This document shows, in pieces, positions 10,694-21,445 of a stretch of DNA of 64,000 nt. Under the pieces are notes generated by a model. The model was given only the letters and a program-made list of their open reading frames with translations. It searched no databases and was not told the DNA's origin. The stretch's first letter is position 1. Every line of letters starts with the position of its first letter. The translations under genes and the position numbers were made by a program. The stretch is from Brachionus manjavacas (Eukaryota > Rotifera > Eurotatoria > Ploima > Brachionidae), in contig JAHQIY010000013.1 of assembly GCA_019054805.1 (NCBI GenBank), positions 372,001 to 436,000 of the forward strand. The letters run 5' to 3'.

Positions 10694-10818
10694 CACCTCC
10701 CCTAAACTATGAGTCAATTAGGCTCTAAAAAAACTACTACTTAACCACTAAGCTAACAAAAAAAAAAAACAAACAAACAAACAACAAAAAATAACAAGTT
10801 AGTTGTTTAACATTAATA

Positions 10819-11748
10819 TTATTGCTCGTTAATAAGACGATATGGGACCTGTCCCAATAGTCTGCGACAAAGTGGACAGTTTCGATTGCCATGTCGTACG
10901 TTCTGGTACATGCAATTTTCACATGCTCGATGGCCACAAACCGTTTCAACAATTGAATTACAGTTTTCAAACTGTTCTAAACAAATTGGACACGGGCCAC
11001 CATTGATTCAATGTGCTCTGGTTATTGGTGGAGTATCGAGTTGTCTCTCCACCCTCTGAGGTGCTTGCTGTTGCCAGAGAGGTCTCCGAGCTCCAAGTGG
11101 ATCCCGGTTGTGCCTCGCTCTTGGACTTGGCGACCTAGGCGGTTGAACAAACTCGATTCGGTTTCGAACAGTCCGTTGTTCGGTGTTCAAAAGATCGTTC
11201 ACCAAGTTGTTTGAGTTGGATAATTGGTCTTGTAAGACGGTGTTTTGTCTATTTGACTGTACAAGTTTTTGTCGGAACTCTACTAGTTGTTGCTGTTGCT
11301 CTTCTAGTTGTTGTTGCTGCTGTTCTAGTTGTTGTTGCTGCTGTTCTATTTGTTGTTCCAGTTGTACTTGCGGTCGTTGTACTTGTTGGCGTTGAGTCTC
11401 AAGTTCCTCACGGATCCTATCCACTTCGGCAAGCTGTCTCGCCACTCTAGGGGTTGCGGGTACGTTTTGTAACACATGATGTGCTTCGGTGGGCTTCGGA
11501 TTAATTTCGAACCAGATGTTTGTGTGCGGGATTCCCTGATCATTGAAATGTCTAACCACTTGAGGGTGAACTGACGAATCACTGTATCTCACAAACGCGT
11601 AGTTGGTCCTATGAAATCTTCGGTTCTGACCCATTCTGACCCATTGAATTTCTCCGAACAAATCCTCGAACTGATCAAGTTCTTCCCGAAGTTTGACCGC
11701 TGCGTCGTCTAGGTTAGGGACGCCATGCACCATTATATCGTGAACCAT
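10819..11748 (-). pseudogene. ORF3 (segment 2), RING removed by a nonsense codon
   Basis: Starts at the same ATG as segment 1 and reads through the RRM-like and Gln-rich coiled-coil parts. A glycine codon just before the RING is replaced by TGA (11008-11010), leaving 246 aa with no RING. The RING codons persist downstream to 10819 but are untranslated. The same nonsense change is in segment 3, so it predates their separation. Confidence 0.85.
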
Positions 11749-12003
11749 TTTGTTATGAATTTTAATTTAAATATTTAAATAATAATCTTAGTAATTTTAT
11801 AAATTTTACAACTTTTTGTAATTTATTTTTTTATATTTTATTTTCACGTGACTAGAGAAATAGCTAACTCTTTTTGTTTTTTAGTGGTTTTATTTTTTAT
11901 GTTTAATTCTATTAAGCTAAACAATTAGTTAGACTTTAGTTTTGAAAATATAATTTTTCTCTCTTAACTTAACTATTAAATTAAAAAGCTCAGTGGATTT
12001 CAA

Positions 12004-13386
12004 CTAACTGTTGTAACCGTAACGGTCAACTGGTTGTCGATTTCTCAGACTCTTTCTCATACCTTTAGGAAGTTGTTGAGTCTGTCTACGTAAATAGTGG
12101 TTTGGTTCATATTGTTCATCTTTGTCAGCTGATTCCAAGGCTGATTCTAATGAGTCTTCAAGAACGTTAGTGGTTTGTTTGTCTGAGGATTCAGATATTT
12201 CTGGGGCTATAGTGTCCGGTAAGGGTCCATCTAGCACTTCACGAGTGCCTACATCTCCATTTGATTTACTTGTTCTTGACTTCACTTTTTTACGTTTTGG
12301 CTTTGTTTTTGACTGGTCATTTTCAATCAGGTTTTTTCTGTTTTCATCAATTGGGCTTGTTTTATTTTGAAGGTCTATATTTATTGGAGCAGGGATACAA
12401 CCCTGATACTTTTCTAACCTGTTATGGTGGACTAGCTTCACTTTTGGTTTTGCCGGACCTACTTTTTTAATTTTATAATTAACTTGACCTACTTTTTCAA
12501 CAATTGAAAATGGTCCTTCCCACTTAGGTGCCAACTTTTTTGACTGTCCCTTCTTGATTAGTGGTTTGTTTAAGAGAACCAGATCTCCAACTTCATAAGT
12601 CACTGGCTTAATGTTACGGTCGTGGTATATACGGGATTTTTCGACTTTAACATCACGATTTTGAGCCACACACTTGTAGACTTCGTGTAGTTTTTCTTTT
12701 AACTCGTCCACGTAAAACTTAACCATTACCATGTCTTGGCTTAAATTGTCCACATCAGGCAAATCTACTGGATTTTGAGAAGTGTCATCGTTTATCACTA
12801 GGTCTAGGGGAATTTTTGGTTGACGGCCCAAAATAATTTCATAAGGTGTATGATTAGTTGTTGCATGAGTTGAGGTATTGTAAGCGTATGCAAGATATGG
12901 TAGTAGTGCATCACAATTGTTTTGATGATCATTGACAAAACAGGACAACATGGTTTTGAGTGAACGGTTAAACCTTTCGGTCAGTCCGTCACACTCGGGA
13001 TGGTATGGAGAAGTTTTTAGCTTGTTGATGTCGAGCAATTCATACACTTTACTCAAAACGTCACTTTGGTAATTTTTTGCGCCATCAGTTAAGATGTTAA
13101 TACATAAGCCATACATCATCATAAACTGTACGAGCTTATGAGCGACTGTTTCGGCTGTAATGTCTAACAAAGCAAAGAGCCAAACCCATTTTGAAAAATG
13201 GCAGCAAATTACCAGAATATAGAGCTTTCCTTCTTGTGACACTGGTAATGTTCCAACAATGTCACTCGTAACCAACTGTAGTGGTTCAGTCGGTCTTAGT
13301 GGTTGTAACTTTGCCTTATTTTTAGGGGTATTTGGGTCTTTAACCTTTTGGCAAACATCGCAAGATTTAATAAATTTTGCAACTTG
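12004..13386 (-). CDS. Integrase (segment 2), downstream of an in-frame TAG
   Basis: Same organisation as the segment 1 integrase: zinc-domain CDVC, DD35E core, KWEGPF module and basic tail. Open from the codon after the TAG at 13387-13389 to 12004. It differs from segment 1 by only a few residues near the C-terminus (for example Glu for Lys in a DSLESALE tract). Confidence 0.9.
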   Translation of the reverse strand, partial: QVAKFIKSCDVCQKVKDPNTPKNKAKLQPLRPTEPLQLVTSDIVGTLPVSQEGKLYILVICCHFSKWVWLFALLDITAETVAHKLVQFMMMYGLCINILTDGAKNYQSDVLSKVYELLDINKLKTSPYHPECDGLTERFNRSLKTMLSCFVNDHQNNCDALLPYLAYAYNTSTHATTNHTPYEIILGRQPKIPLDLVINDDTSQNPVDLPDVDNLSQDMVMVKFYVDELKEKLHEVYKCVAQNRDVKVEKSRIYHDRNIKPVTYEVGDLVLLNKPLIKKGQSKKLAPKWEGPFSIVEKVGQVNYKIKKVGPAKPKVKLVHHNRLEKYQGCIPAPINIDLQNKTSPIDENRKNLIENDQSKTKPKRKKVKSRTSKSNGDVGTREVLDGPLPDTIAPEISESSDKQTTNVLEDSLESALESADKDEQYEPNHYLRRQTQQLPKGMRKSLRNRQPVDRYGYNS

Positions 13387-15192
13387 CTAATTTATCCCTG
13401 GCCTGTAGAACCTCATTCTAACTTTATCTAAAGTTTTTCGGACTCCCAGATGTCCATGAAAAACTGAACTATGTATAAATTTTAAAACAGTATTTACCAT
13501 GTTTTTTGGTATGATCAAAAGCTGTCTAATCGATCCGTCATCTGATTCTTTAAACCAATAGAGCAAGTCGTTTTGAATTCTCAATTCGTCGTAGTTTTTC
13601 AACAGCGCTCGTTTGAGATTCGAATCTAATTCGTCCGTGTCAATTTTTGGTTTTTCCTCCTTGTGAGTTTTTATCAAATTTTTCATCCATTTAATGTCTG
13701 GATCGTTTTCTTGCTCGATTGGGCAAATTATTTTGTTGAGTAGTGGTTCATCCTTGAGTTGTTTTTTTGCATTTTCGATAAAGTTAATAACCATATTTTG
13801 GTTTTCATCGCTTTCTGGCGTTTTACCATCTTCGATAATTGGCCATCTTGACAAAGCGTCCGCGTTTGTATGTTGTTTACCACTACGATATATGATTCTG
13901 AACGTATAATTACTAATGCGTATCAACCAACGTGCGAGTCGAGCGTTTGGATTTTTACAAGATAACAGCCATGAAAGTGGCTGATGGTCAACTCTAACGT
14001 CAAATTCTCTACCAAACAAATACTCGTGATTTGCTTCCATTGCTCTAACCATTGCCAAGAGTTCCTTCTCCGTTGTGGAGTAGTTTCGTTCGGCTTTGTT
14101 CAATGGCTTACTGAAATAAGCAACTGGTCGAAGGACACCATTGTCTTCTTGCTGTAAAACTGCACCAATTCCAGTGTTGCATGCGTCACAGTCTAAAATA
14201 AACTTCTTTGAAAAATCGGGTAAAATAAGAACTGTTGAGCTTGTAAGCTCAGTCCGAAGCTTATTAAAAGCTATTTCACAATCATCATTCCAATTTAGTT
14301 GTTTTGCATTGGCTGCTTCTTCTTTAGTGGTTAGCTTGTAGAGTGGAGATGCTATACGAGCGAAATTCATTATGAATTTTCTATAGTAACCTGCCAAACC
14401 AAGGAAACTTTGTAGTTGTGTTAAAGTTGATGGACGTTTGTACCTGTACAAAGCTTCACATTTGGCCATATCTGGTCTAATTGTTCCATTTGTTATGACA
14501 TGTCCCAGAAATGTCACTTCCTGTTTAGCTATCTCGCACTTCTTAATCTTCACTGACAACTGATTAAGTTTAAGCTCATTGATTACCAATTCAACATGTT
14601 TCAAGTGCTCGATCGGGTCAGCTGAATGTATCAAAATGTCATCTAAATAAACAACTACAAAGCCAGCTTCAATAAATTTTTTCAACACCTTATTCATTGA
14701 CCTTTGGAAAGTGGCAGGGGCATTTGTCAGTCCCATTGGCATTACTAAAAATTCAAACAGAACCCATTCGCATGTAAAAGCTGTTAAATGTCGACTACAT
14801 TCGCTCATCAAAATTTGAAAATAACCTGTATACAAATCAATCTTTGTGTACCACCTTGATTTTGCTAGCACGGCGTATAAGTCTTGACTATTTGGAATTG
14901 GATGTGCGTCTTTTGTTGTACGGCCATTCAGCAGACGATAGTCAATGGTTACACGGATAGATCCATCTGGCTTCGCGACGAGCATAAGTGGTGAAGCCCA
15001 CGGTGATTCACTTGGTTGTATTAAATTGGCTTCAAGCATTTCGTCCAACATTTGTTTAAATTCATCGCGCTTGCTATGTGGTATTCTTCTCATTTTTTGT
15101 CTAATTGGAGGTAGTGAAGGGTCAGTGAGTTTGATAACGTGTTCAAAGCATGGTGATGGTTTGAGCTCACTTAGCGATGAAGCAGCGATACT
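13387..15192 (-). CDS. RT-RNaseH plus integrase zinc N-part (segment 2), fully open
   Basis: Uninterrupted frame of about 600 codons between the protease stop (15193-15195) and the TAG at 13387; a 568-aa protein counts from the ATG at 15093. RT motif A Asp is at ~86 of that protein and YLDD at ~149-152. RNaseH residues include FILDCDAC (~297-304), EKELLA (~341), VDHQPL (~367) and NADALSR (~409). A connection domain follows, then the His pair of the integrase zinc domain (HSSVFHGHLG) just before the stop. It is the best-preserved pol block here together with segment 3. Function: synthesis of element cDNA and degradation of the RNA template. Confidence 0.92.
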   Translation of the reverse strand, partial: SIAASSLSELKPSPCFEHVIKLTDPSLPPIRQKMRRIPHSKRDEFKQMLDEMLEANLIQPSESPWASPLMLVAKPDGSIRVTIDYRLLNGRTTKDAHPIPNSQDLYAVLAKSRWYTKIDLYTGYFQILMSECSRHLTAFTCEWVLFEFLVMPMGLTNAPATFQRSMNKVLKKFIEAGFVVVYLDDILIHSADPIEHLKHVELVINELKLNQLSVKIKKCEIAKQEVTFLGHVITNGTIRPDMAKCEALYRYKRPSTLTQLQSFLGLAGYYRKFIMNFARIASPLYKLTTKEEAANAKQLNWNDDCEIAFNKLRTELTSSTVLILPDFSKKFILDCDACNTGIGAVLQQEDNGVLRPVAYFSKPLNKAERNYSTTEKELLAMVRAMEANHEYLFGREFDVRVDHQPLSWLLSCKNPNARLARWLIRISNYTFRIIYRSGKQHTNADALSRWPIIEDGKTPESDENQNMVINFIENAKKQLKDEPLLNKIICPIEQENDPDIKWMKNLIKTHKEEKPKIDTDELDSNLKRALLKNYDELRIQNDLLYWFKESDDGSIRQLLIIPKNMVNTVLKFIHSSVFHGHLGVRKTLDKVRMRFYRPGIN

Positions 15193-15981
15193 TTAGATCA
15201 TATCCTTAGTTCGATCGATGTAGTGGTTTGAGTCGAGTTCTGTCAAGGACTTGATGAATTGTGTGTTGATGTGGGCATTTTTGGAAAAATATTTTGGGGC
15301 TTGATACAGCTTGTGATTAATTTGTCCAATTACGTCCCTAACTTGATCAATTGGTTGTTTAAAGAACGGAAATTGAGGGATCAAATCCATGCCGAGCAGA
15401 CAATCAACAACTAAATTCTTGACAACAATCAAAAACGTAAAAATGGCATACTCGCCAATCTTTATTTGAGAGTATGTTTGACCCACTATATCTAAACCAC
15501 CACCACCAGCGCTTGCTATAAAATTCTTTATTGGTTCTAATGGTAAAGGTTTTTTAAATGAAATGTAGACATTTTCACTTATAACTGTGACGTCAGCACC
15601 GGTATCAATTGTATACATGACTTGTTGTTCATTGATCAAGCAATCGCCTTGAAGTGATCCATGTTGATTCGAATTTTCTCTTGTATTCTGGCTTATTAGA
15701 ATAGTGTCTGTAATGTTGTACCATTTCATATGATCAGTGACTACTAACTTTGAATCGTGAGTTGGCAGTTGGTTCGTATCCTCTAAAATTATCTTGAGAT
15801 TGATTCTCATAGATAATGGGTAACTTGGTCTGAAACACAGGTTGACTTGAGATGCGTTTATTGTACATAAACTGTCTTCGTCTGTTTGCCTCTTTACTTG
15901 AACTATTCGAACCTTCGTCCGAATTGAAGTAGTGGTTGAAACAAGCCTTGATTGTCGTCTTTTGTTCAGTTTTACGCTCAC
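15193..15981 (-). pseudogene. Protease region (segment 2)
   Basis: Retropepsin with IDTGADVTVIS. It shares the +1 base in the gag-PR linker (near 15786) and the TAA in the gag frame (near 15990) with segment 1, so segments 1 and 2 are sister copies. It differs from segment 1 by Gln/Ile for Lys in the post-active-site loop. Confidence 0.85.
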
Positions 15982-16012
15982 GTTGCTGTTAATGACAATC
16001 TTTGTTCAAATG

Positions 16013-16047
16013 CTTGTGATGAGTGCATATTGTGCACTCATCACAAG
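16013..16047. repeat. 35 bp palindrome in gag (segment 2)
   Basis: Same arms and same core orientation (TATTG) as segment 1 at 9396. Confidence 0.9.
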
Positions 16048-16591
16048 GCTATGTTTGGATATCTTTTAATTTCGTCCCGAGGATAACATCTTCTTAAATC
16101 TTCTTCTAACTCGTAGGCCTTTTGAAGAGCGTCTTTCAGCGTGTTACAAGTAGGTGGTTTACACAATTCCTGCTTGATTTTGATGTCGTGTTTTCCTCTG
16201 ATAAATCTGTCAACAACTATTGGTTCTAAGGCGGTATATGGTTGTTCCGGATGGGCCGCTTCAGCTAAAAACTCTAGTTCGCTCAGATAGTTGTATATAA
16301 ATGTAAACTCTTTTTAGACCATTTTACAAATGTCCACAAAACCACTAACATCACCATTATGCCTATAACCGCGGTCCACTTGAGAATACTTAATTTGAAC
16401 TTTAGTTGTTCGAATAACTTTTCCAAAAGCATCGATATCAACTTTGATGTCGTAAACTCCATTGCCGTCGCATTACTTTTAAATGAGTCCATGTTTGGTT
16501 TCTGTGAATCTTTTTGCCTTTGATCACTTTTCACTGGGTTGGTTTTTTGACTGTCTTCCGTTTCTTTTCGACCTAGGAAACTACTAAACAC
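16041..16591 (-). pseudogene. gag with ~370 bp internal deletion (segment 2)
   Basis: The N-terminal part with the hydrophobic segment is joined near 16298 directly to the C-terminal part of the gag domain; the central gag core present at 9680-10050 in segment 1 is missing. The join shifts frame, so the ORF ends a few residues after the hydrophobic segment. The 2 bp loss after the ATG seen in segment 1 is also present. Confidence 0.85.
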
Positions 16592-16728
16592 GTTCGAGAG
16601 ATAACTACTTAAAACGTGGTTGATTTGTTTTAATCATCTTTACAAACTTGTTGTTTTTGCACGTGAATTCTTTTATTTACTTGATTTTACTAATGTATAT
16701 AGTAAAATCCCGATCTTTGGGCACAAAA
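16592..16728 (-). other. 5' leader of segment 2 with variant primer-binding site
   Basis: Same layout as 10339-10475, with the TGT-type primer-binding variant next to LTR 3. Confidence 0.55.
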
Positions 16729-16946
16729 TGTAAAGTCTCAATAATCGGGACTTTAGGGATTTAAGCCAAGAAATAAACAAAACAATTTAATTTAGTAAAT
16801 AGTTTATTAAATGGAATCCAAAGTTATAACAAGTAGTTAGTGATATATATAGTGGTTAGTACATGTGCTTAAGCTGCAGTTAAACTTAACATTTATAAGA
16901 GGACTAGAGAGAAGAAAAGAGTGATGTCAAGACACGGGTCTTAACA
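16729..16946 (-). repeat. LTR 3, shared by segments 2 and 3
   Basis: 218 bp, TG...CA, apparently identical to LTR 2 and one base different from LTRs 1 and 5. A polypurine tract adjoins at 16947. Confidence 0.92.
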
Positions 16947-17073
16947 CACCTCCCCCCTAAACTATGAGTCAATTAGGCTCTAAAAAAACTACTACTTAAC
17001 CACTAAGCTAACAAAAAAAAAAAACAAACAAACAAACAACAAAAAATAACAAGTTAGTTGTTTAACATTAATA

Positions 17074-18003
17074 TTATTGCTCGTTAATAAGACGATATGG
17101 GACCTGTCCCAATAGTCTGCGACAAAGTGGACAGTTTCGATTGCCATGTCGTACGTTCTGGTACATGCAATTTTCACATGCTCGATGGCCACAAACCGTT
17201 TCAACAATTGAATTACAGTTTTCAAACTGTTCTAAACAAATTGGACACGGGCCACCATTGATTCAATGTGCTCTGGTTATTGGTGGAGTATCGAGTTGTC
17301 TCTCCACCCTCTGAGGTGCTTGCTGTTGCCAGAGAGGTCTCCGAGCTCCAAGTGGATCCCGGTTGTGCCTCGCTCTTGGACTTGGCGACCTAGGCGGTTG
17401 AACAAACTCGATTCGGTTTCGAACAGTCCGTTGTTCGGTGTTCAAAAGATCGTTCACCAAGTTGTTTGAGTTGGATAATTGGTCTTGTAAGACGGTGTTT
17501 TGTCTATTTGACTGTACAAGTTTTTGTCGGAACTCTACTAGTTGTTGCTGTTGCTCTTCTAGTTGTTGTTGCTGCTGTTCTAGTTGTTGTTGCTGCTGTT
17601 CTATTTGTTGTTCCAGTTGTACTTGCGGTCGTTGTACTTGTTGGCGTTGAGTCTCAAGTTCCTCACGGATCCTATCCACTTCGGCAAGCTGTCTCGCCAC
17701 TCTAGGGGTTGCGGGTACGTTTTGTAACACATGATGTGCTTCGGTGGGCTTCGGATTAATTTCGAACCAGATGTTTGTGTGCGGGATTCCCTGATCATTG
17801 AAATGTCTAACCACTTGAGGGTGAACTGACGAATCACTGTATCTCACAAACGCGTAGTTGGTCCTATGAAATCTTCGGTTCTGACCCATTCTGACCCATT
17901 GAATTTCTCCGAACAAATCCTCGAACTGATCAAGTTCTTCCCGAAGTTTGACCGCTGCGTCGTCTAGGTTAGGGACGCCATGCACCATTATATCGTGAAC
18001 CAT
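17074..18003 (-). pseudogene. ORF3 (segment 3), RING removed by a nonsense codon
   Basis: Same as segment 2: RRM-like and coiled-coil parts open from the ATG at 18003 to a TGA at 17263, with an untranslated RING remnant to 17074. The translated sequence matches segment 2. Confidence 0.85.
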
Positions 18004-18256
18004 TTTGTTATGAATTTTAATTTAAATATTTAAATAATAATCTTAGTAATTTTATAAATTTTACAACTTTTTGTAATTTATTTTTTTATATTTTATTTTC
18101 ACGTGACTAGAGAAATAGCTAACTCTTTTGTTTTTTAGTGGTTTTATTTTTTATGTTTAATTCTATTAAGCTAAACAATTAGTTAGACTTTAGTTTTGAA
18201 AATATAATTTTCTCTCTTAACTTAACTATTAAATTAAAAAGCTCAGTGGATTTCAA

Positions 18257-19639
18257 CTAACTGTTGTAACCGTAACGGTCAACTGGTTGTCGATTTCTCA
18301 GACTCTTTCTCATACCTTTAGGAAGTTGTTGAGTCTGTCTACGTAAATAGTGGTTTGGTTCATATTGTTCATCTTTGTCAGCTGATTCCAAGGCTGATTC
18401 TAATGAGTCTTCAAGAACGTTAGTGGTTTGTTTGTCTGAGGATTCAGATATTTCTGGGGCTATAGTGTCCGGTAAGGGTCCATCTAGCACTTCACGAGTG
18501 CCTACATCTCCATTTGATTTACTTGTTCTTGACTTCACTTTTTTACGTTTTGGCTTTGTTTTTGACTGGTCATTTTCAATCAGGTTTTTTCTGTTTTCAT
18601 CAATTGGGCTTGTTTTATTTTGAAGGTCTATATTTATTGGAGCAGGGATACAACCCTGATACTTTTCTAACCTGTTATGGTGGACTAGCTTCACTTTTGG
18701 TTTTGCCGGACCTACTTTTTTAATTTTATAATTAACTTGACCTACTTTTTCAACAATTGAAAATGGTCCTTCCCACTTAGGTGCCAACTTTTTTGACTGT
18801 CCCTTCTTGATTAGTGGTTTGTTTAAGAGAACCAGATCTCCAACTTCATAAGTCACTGGCTTAATGTTACGGTCGTGGTATATACGGGATTTTTCGACTT
18901 TAACATCACGATTTTGAGCCACACACTTGTAGACTTCGTGTAGTTTTTCTTTTAACTCGTCCACGTAAAACTTAACCATTACCATGTCTTGGCTTAAATT
19001 GTCCACATCAGGCAAATCTACTGGATTTTGAGAAGTGTCATCGTTTATCACTAGGTCTAGGGGAATTTTTGGTTGACGGCCAAAAATAATTTCATAAGGT
19101 GTATGATTAGTTGTTGCATGAGTTGAGGTATTGTAAGCGTATGCAAGATATGGTAGTAGTGCATCACAATTGTTTTGATGATCATTGACAAAACAGGACA
19201 ACATGGTTTTAGGTGAACGGTTAAACCTTTCGGTCAGTCCGTCACACTCGGGATGGTATGGAGAAGTTTTTAGCTTGTTGATGTCGAGCAATTCATACAC
19301 TTTACTCAAAACGTCACTTTGGTAATTTTTTGCGCCATCAGTTAAGATGTTAATACATAAGCCATACATCATCATAAACTGTACGAGCTTATGAGCGACT
19401 GTTTCGGCTGTAATGTCTAACAAAGCAAAGAGCCAAACCCATTTTGAAAAATGGCAGCAAATTACCAGAATATAGAGCTTTCCTTCTTGTGACACTGGTA
19501 ATGTTCCAACAATGTCACTCGTAACCAACTGTAGTGGTTCAGTCGGTCTTAGTGGTTGTAACTTTGCCTTATTTTTAGGGGTATTTGGGTCTTTAACCTT
19601 TTGGCAAACATCGCAAGATTTAATAAATTTTGCAACTTG
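18257..19639 (-). CDS. Integrase (segment 3)
   Basis: Open from after the TAG at 19640-19642 to 18257, with the DD35E core and GPY/F-type module as in segments 1 and 2. It has two substitutions near the active-site Glu region: Pro for Leu shortly after TERFNRS, and Phe for Leu in the IIFGRQP stretch. The Pro lies in the helix after the catalytic Glu and may damage folding (inference). Confidence 0.9.
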   Translation of the reverse strand, partial: QVAKFIKSCDVCQKVKDPNTPKNKAKLQPLRPTEPLQLVTSDIVGTLPVSQEGKLYILVICCHFSKWVWLFALLDITAETVAHKLVQFMMMYGLCINILTDGAKNYQSDVLSKVYELLDINKLKTSPYHPECDGLTERFNRSPKTMLSCFVNDHQNNCDALLPYLAYAYNTSTHATTNHTPYEIIFGRQPKIPLDLVINDDTSQNPVDLPDVDNLSQDMVMVKFYVDELKEKLHEVYKCVAQNRDVKVEKSRIYHDRNIKPVTYEVGDLVLLNKPLIKKGQSKKLAPKWEGPFSIVEKVGQVNYKIKKVGPAKPKVKLVHHNRLEKYQGCIPAPINIDLQNKTSPIDENRKNLIENDQSKTKPKRKKVKSRTSKSNGDVGTREVLDGPLPDTIAPEISESSDKQTTNVLEDSLESALESADKDEQYEPNHYLRRQTQQLPKGMRKSLRNRQPVDRYGYNS

Positions 19640-21445
19640 CTAATTTATCCCTGGCCTGTAGAACCTCATTCTAACTTTATCTAAAGTTTTTCGGACTCCC
19701 AGATGTCCATGAAAAACTGAACTATGTATAAATTTTAAAACAGTATTTACCATGTTTTTTGGTATGATCAAAAGCTGTCTAATCGATCCGTCATCTGATT
19801 CTTTAAACCAATAGAGCAAGTCGTTTTGAATTCTCAATTCGTCGTAGTTTTTCAACAGCGCTCGTTTGAGATTCGAATCTAATTCGTCCGTGTCAATTTT
19901 TGGTTTTTCCTCCTTGTGAGTTTTTATCAAATTTTTCATCCATTTAATGTCTGGATCGTTTTCTTGCTCGATTGGGCAAATTATTTTGTTGAGTAGTGGT
20001 TCATCCTTGAGTTGTTTTTTTGCATTTTCGATAAAGTTAATAACCATATTTTGGTTTTCATCGCTTTCTGGCGTTTTACCATCTTCGATAATTGGCCATC
20101 TTGACAAAGCGTCCGCGTTTGTATGTTGTTTACCACTACGATATATGATTCTGAACGTATAATTACTAATGCGTATCAACCAACGTGCGAGTCGAGCGTT
20201 TGGATTTTTACAAGATAACAGCCATGAAAGTGGCTGATGGTCAACTCTAACGTCAAATTCTCTACCAAACAAATACTCGTGATTTGCTTCCATTGCTCTA
20301 ACCATTGCCAAGAGTTCCTTCTCCGTTGTGGAGTAGTTTCGTTCGGCTTTGTTCAATGGCTTACTGAAATAAGCAACTGGTCGAAGGACACCATTGTCTT
20401 CTTGCTGTAAAACTGCACCAATTCCAGTGTTGCATGCGTCACAGTCTAAAATAAATTTCTTCGAAAAATCGGGTAAAATAAGAACTGTTGAGCTTGTAAG
20501 CTCAGTCCGAAGCTTATTAAAAGCTATTTCACAATCATCATTCCAATTTAGTTGTTTTGCATTGGCTGCTTCTTCTTTAGTGGTTAGCTTGTAGAGTGGA
20601 GATGCTATACGAGCGAAATTCATTATGAATTTTCTATAGTAACCTGCCAAACCAAGGAAACTTTGTAGTTGTGTTAAAGTTGATGGACGTTTGTACCTGT
20701 ACAAAGCTTCACATTTGGCCATATCTGGTCTAATTGTTCCATTTGTTATGACATGTCCCAGAAATGTCACTTCCTGTTTAGCTATCTCGCACTTCTTAAT
20801 CTTCACTGACAACTGATTAAGTTTAAGCTCATTGATTACCAATTCAACATGTTTCAAGTGCTCGATCGGGTCAGCTGAATGTATCAAAATGTCATCTAAA
20901 TAAACAACTACAAAGCCAGCTTCAATAAATTTTTTCAACACCTTATTCATTGACCTTTGGAAAGTGGCAGGGGCATTTGTCAGTCCCATTGGCATTACTA
21001 AAAATTCAAACAGAACCCATTCGCATGTAAAAGCTGTTAAATGTCGACTACATTCGCTCATCAAAATTTGAAAATAACCTGTATACAAATCAATCTTTGT
21101 GTACCACCTTGATTTTGCTAGCACGGCGTATAAGTCTTGACTATTTGGAATTGGATGTGCGTCTTTTGTTGTACGGCCATTCAGCAGACGATAGTCAATG
21201 GTTACACGGATAGATCCATCTGGCTTCGCGACGAGCATAAGTGGTGAAGCCCACGGTGATTCACTTGGTTGTATTAAATTGGCTTCAAGCATTTCGTCCA
21301 ACATTTGTTTAAATTCATCGCGCTTGCTATGTGGTATTCTTCTCATTTTTTGTCTAATTGGAGGTAGTGAAGGGTCAGTGAGTTTGATAACGTGTTCAAA
21401 GCATGGTGATGGTTTGAGCTCACTTAGCGATGAAGCAGCGATACT
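19640..21445 (-). CDS. RT-RNaseH plus integrase zinc N-part (segment 3a), fully open
   Basis: 568 aa from the ATG at 21346, same domains as segment 2, uninterrupted. It shares the synonymous TTTCTTCG variant (near 20457) with segments 3b and 4, which distinguishes this lineage from segments 1 and 2. Stops flank it on both sides: TAA after protease at 21446 and TAG before the integrase core at 19640. Confidence 0.92.
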   Translation of the reverse strand, partial: SIAASSLSELKPSPCFEHVIKLTDPSLPPIRQKMRRIPHSKRDEFKQMLDEMLEANLIQPSESPWASPLMLVAKPDGSIRVTIDYRLLNGRTTKDAHPIPNSQDLYAVLAKSRWYTKIDLYTGYFQILMSECSRHLTAFTCEWVLFEFLVMPMGLTNAPATFQRSMNKVLKKFIEAGFVVVYLDDILIHSADPIEHLKHVELVINELKLNQLSVKIKKCEIAKQEVTFLGHVITNGTIRPDMAKCEALYRYKRPSTLTQLQSFLGLAGYYRKFIMNFARIASPLYKLTTKEEAANAKQLNWNDDCEIAFNKLRTELTSSTVLILPDFSKKFILDCDACNTGIGAVLQQEDNGVLRPVAYFSKPLNKAERNYSTTEKELLAMVRAMEANHEYLFGREFDVRVDHQPLSWLLSCKNPNARLARWLIRISNYTFRIIYRSGKQHTNADALSRWPIIEDGKTPESDENQNMVINFIENAKKQLKDEPLLNKIICPIEQENDPDIKWMKNLIKTHKEEKPKIDTDELDSNLKRALLKNYDELRIQNDLLYWFKESDDGSIRQLLIIPKNMVNTVLKFIHSSVFHGHLGVRKTLDKVRMRFYRPGIN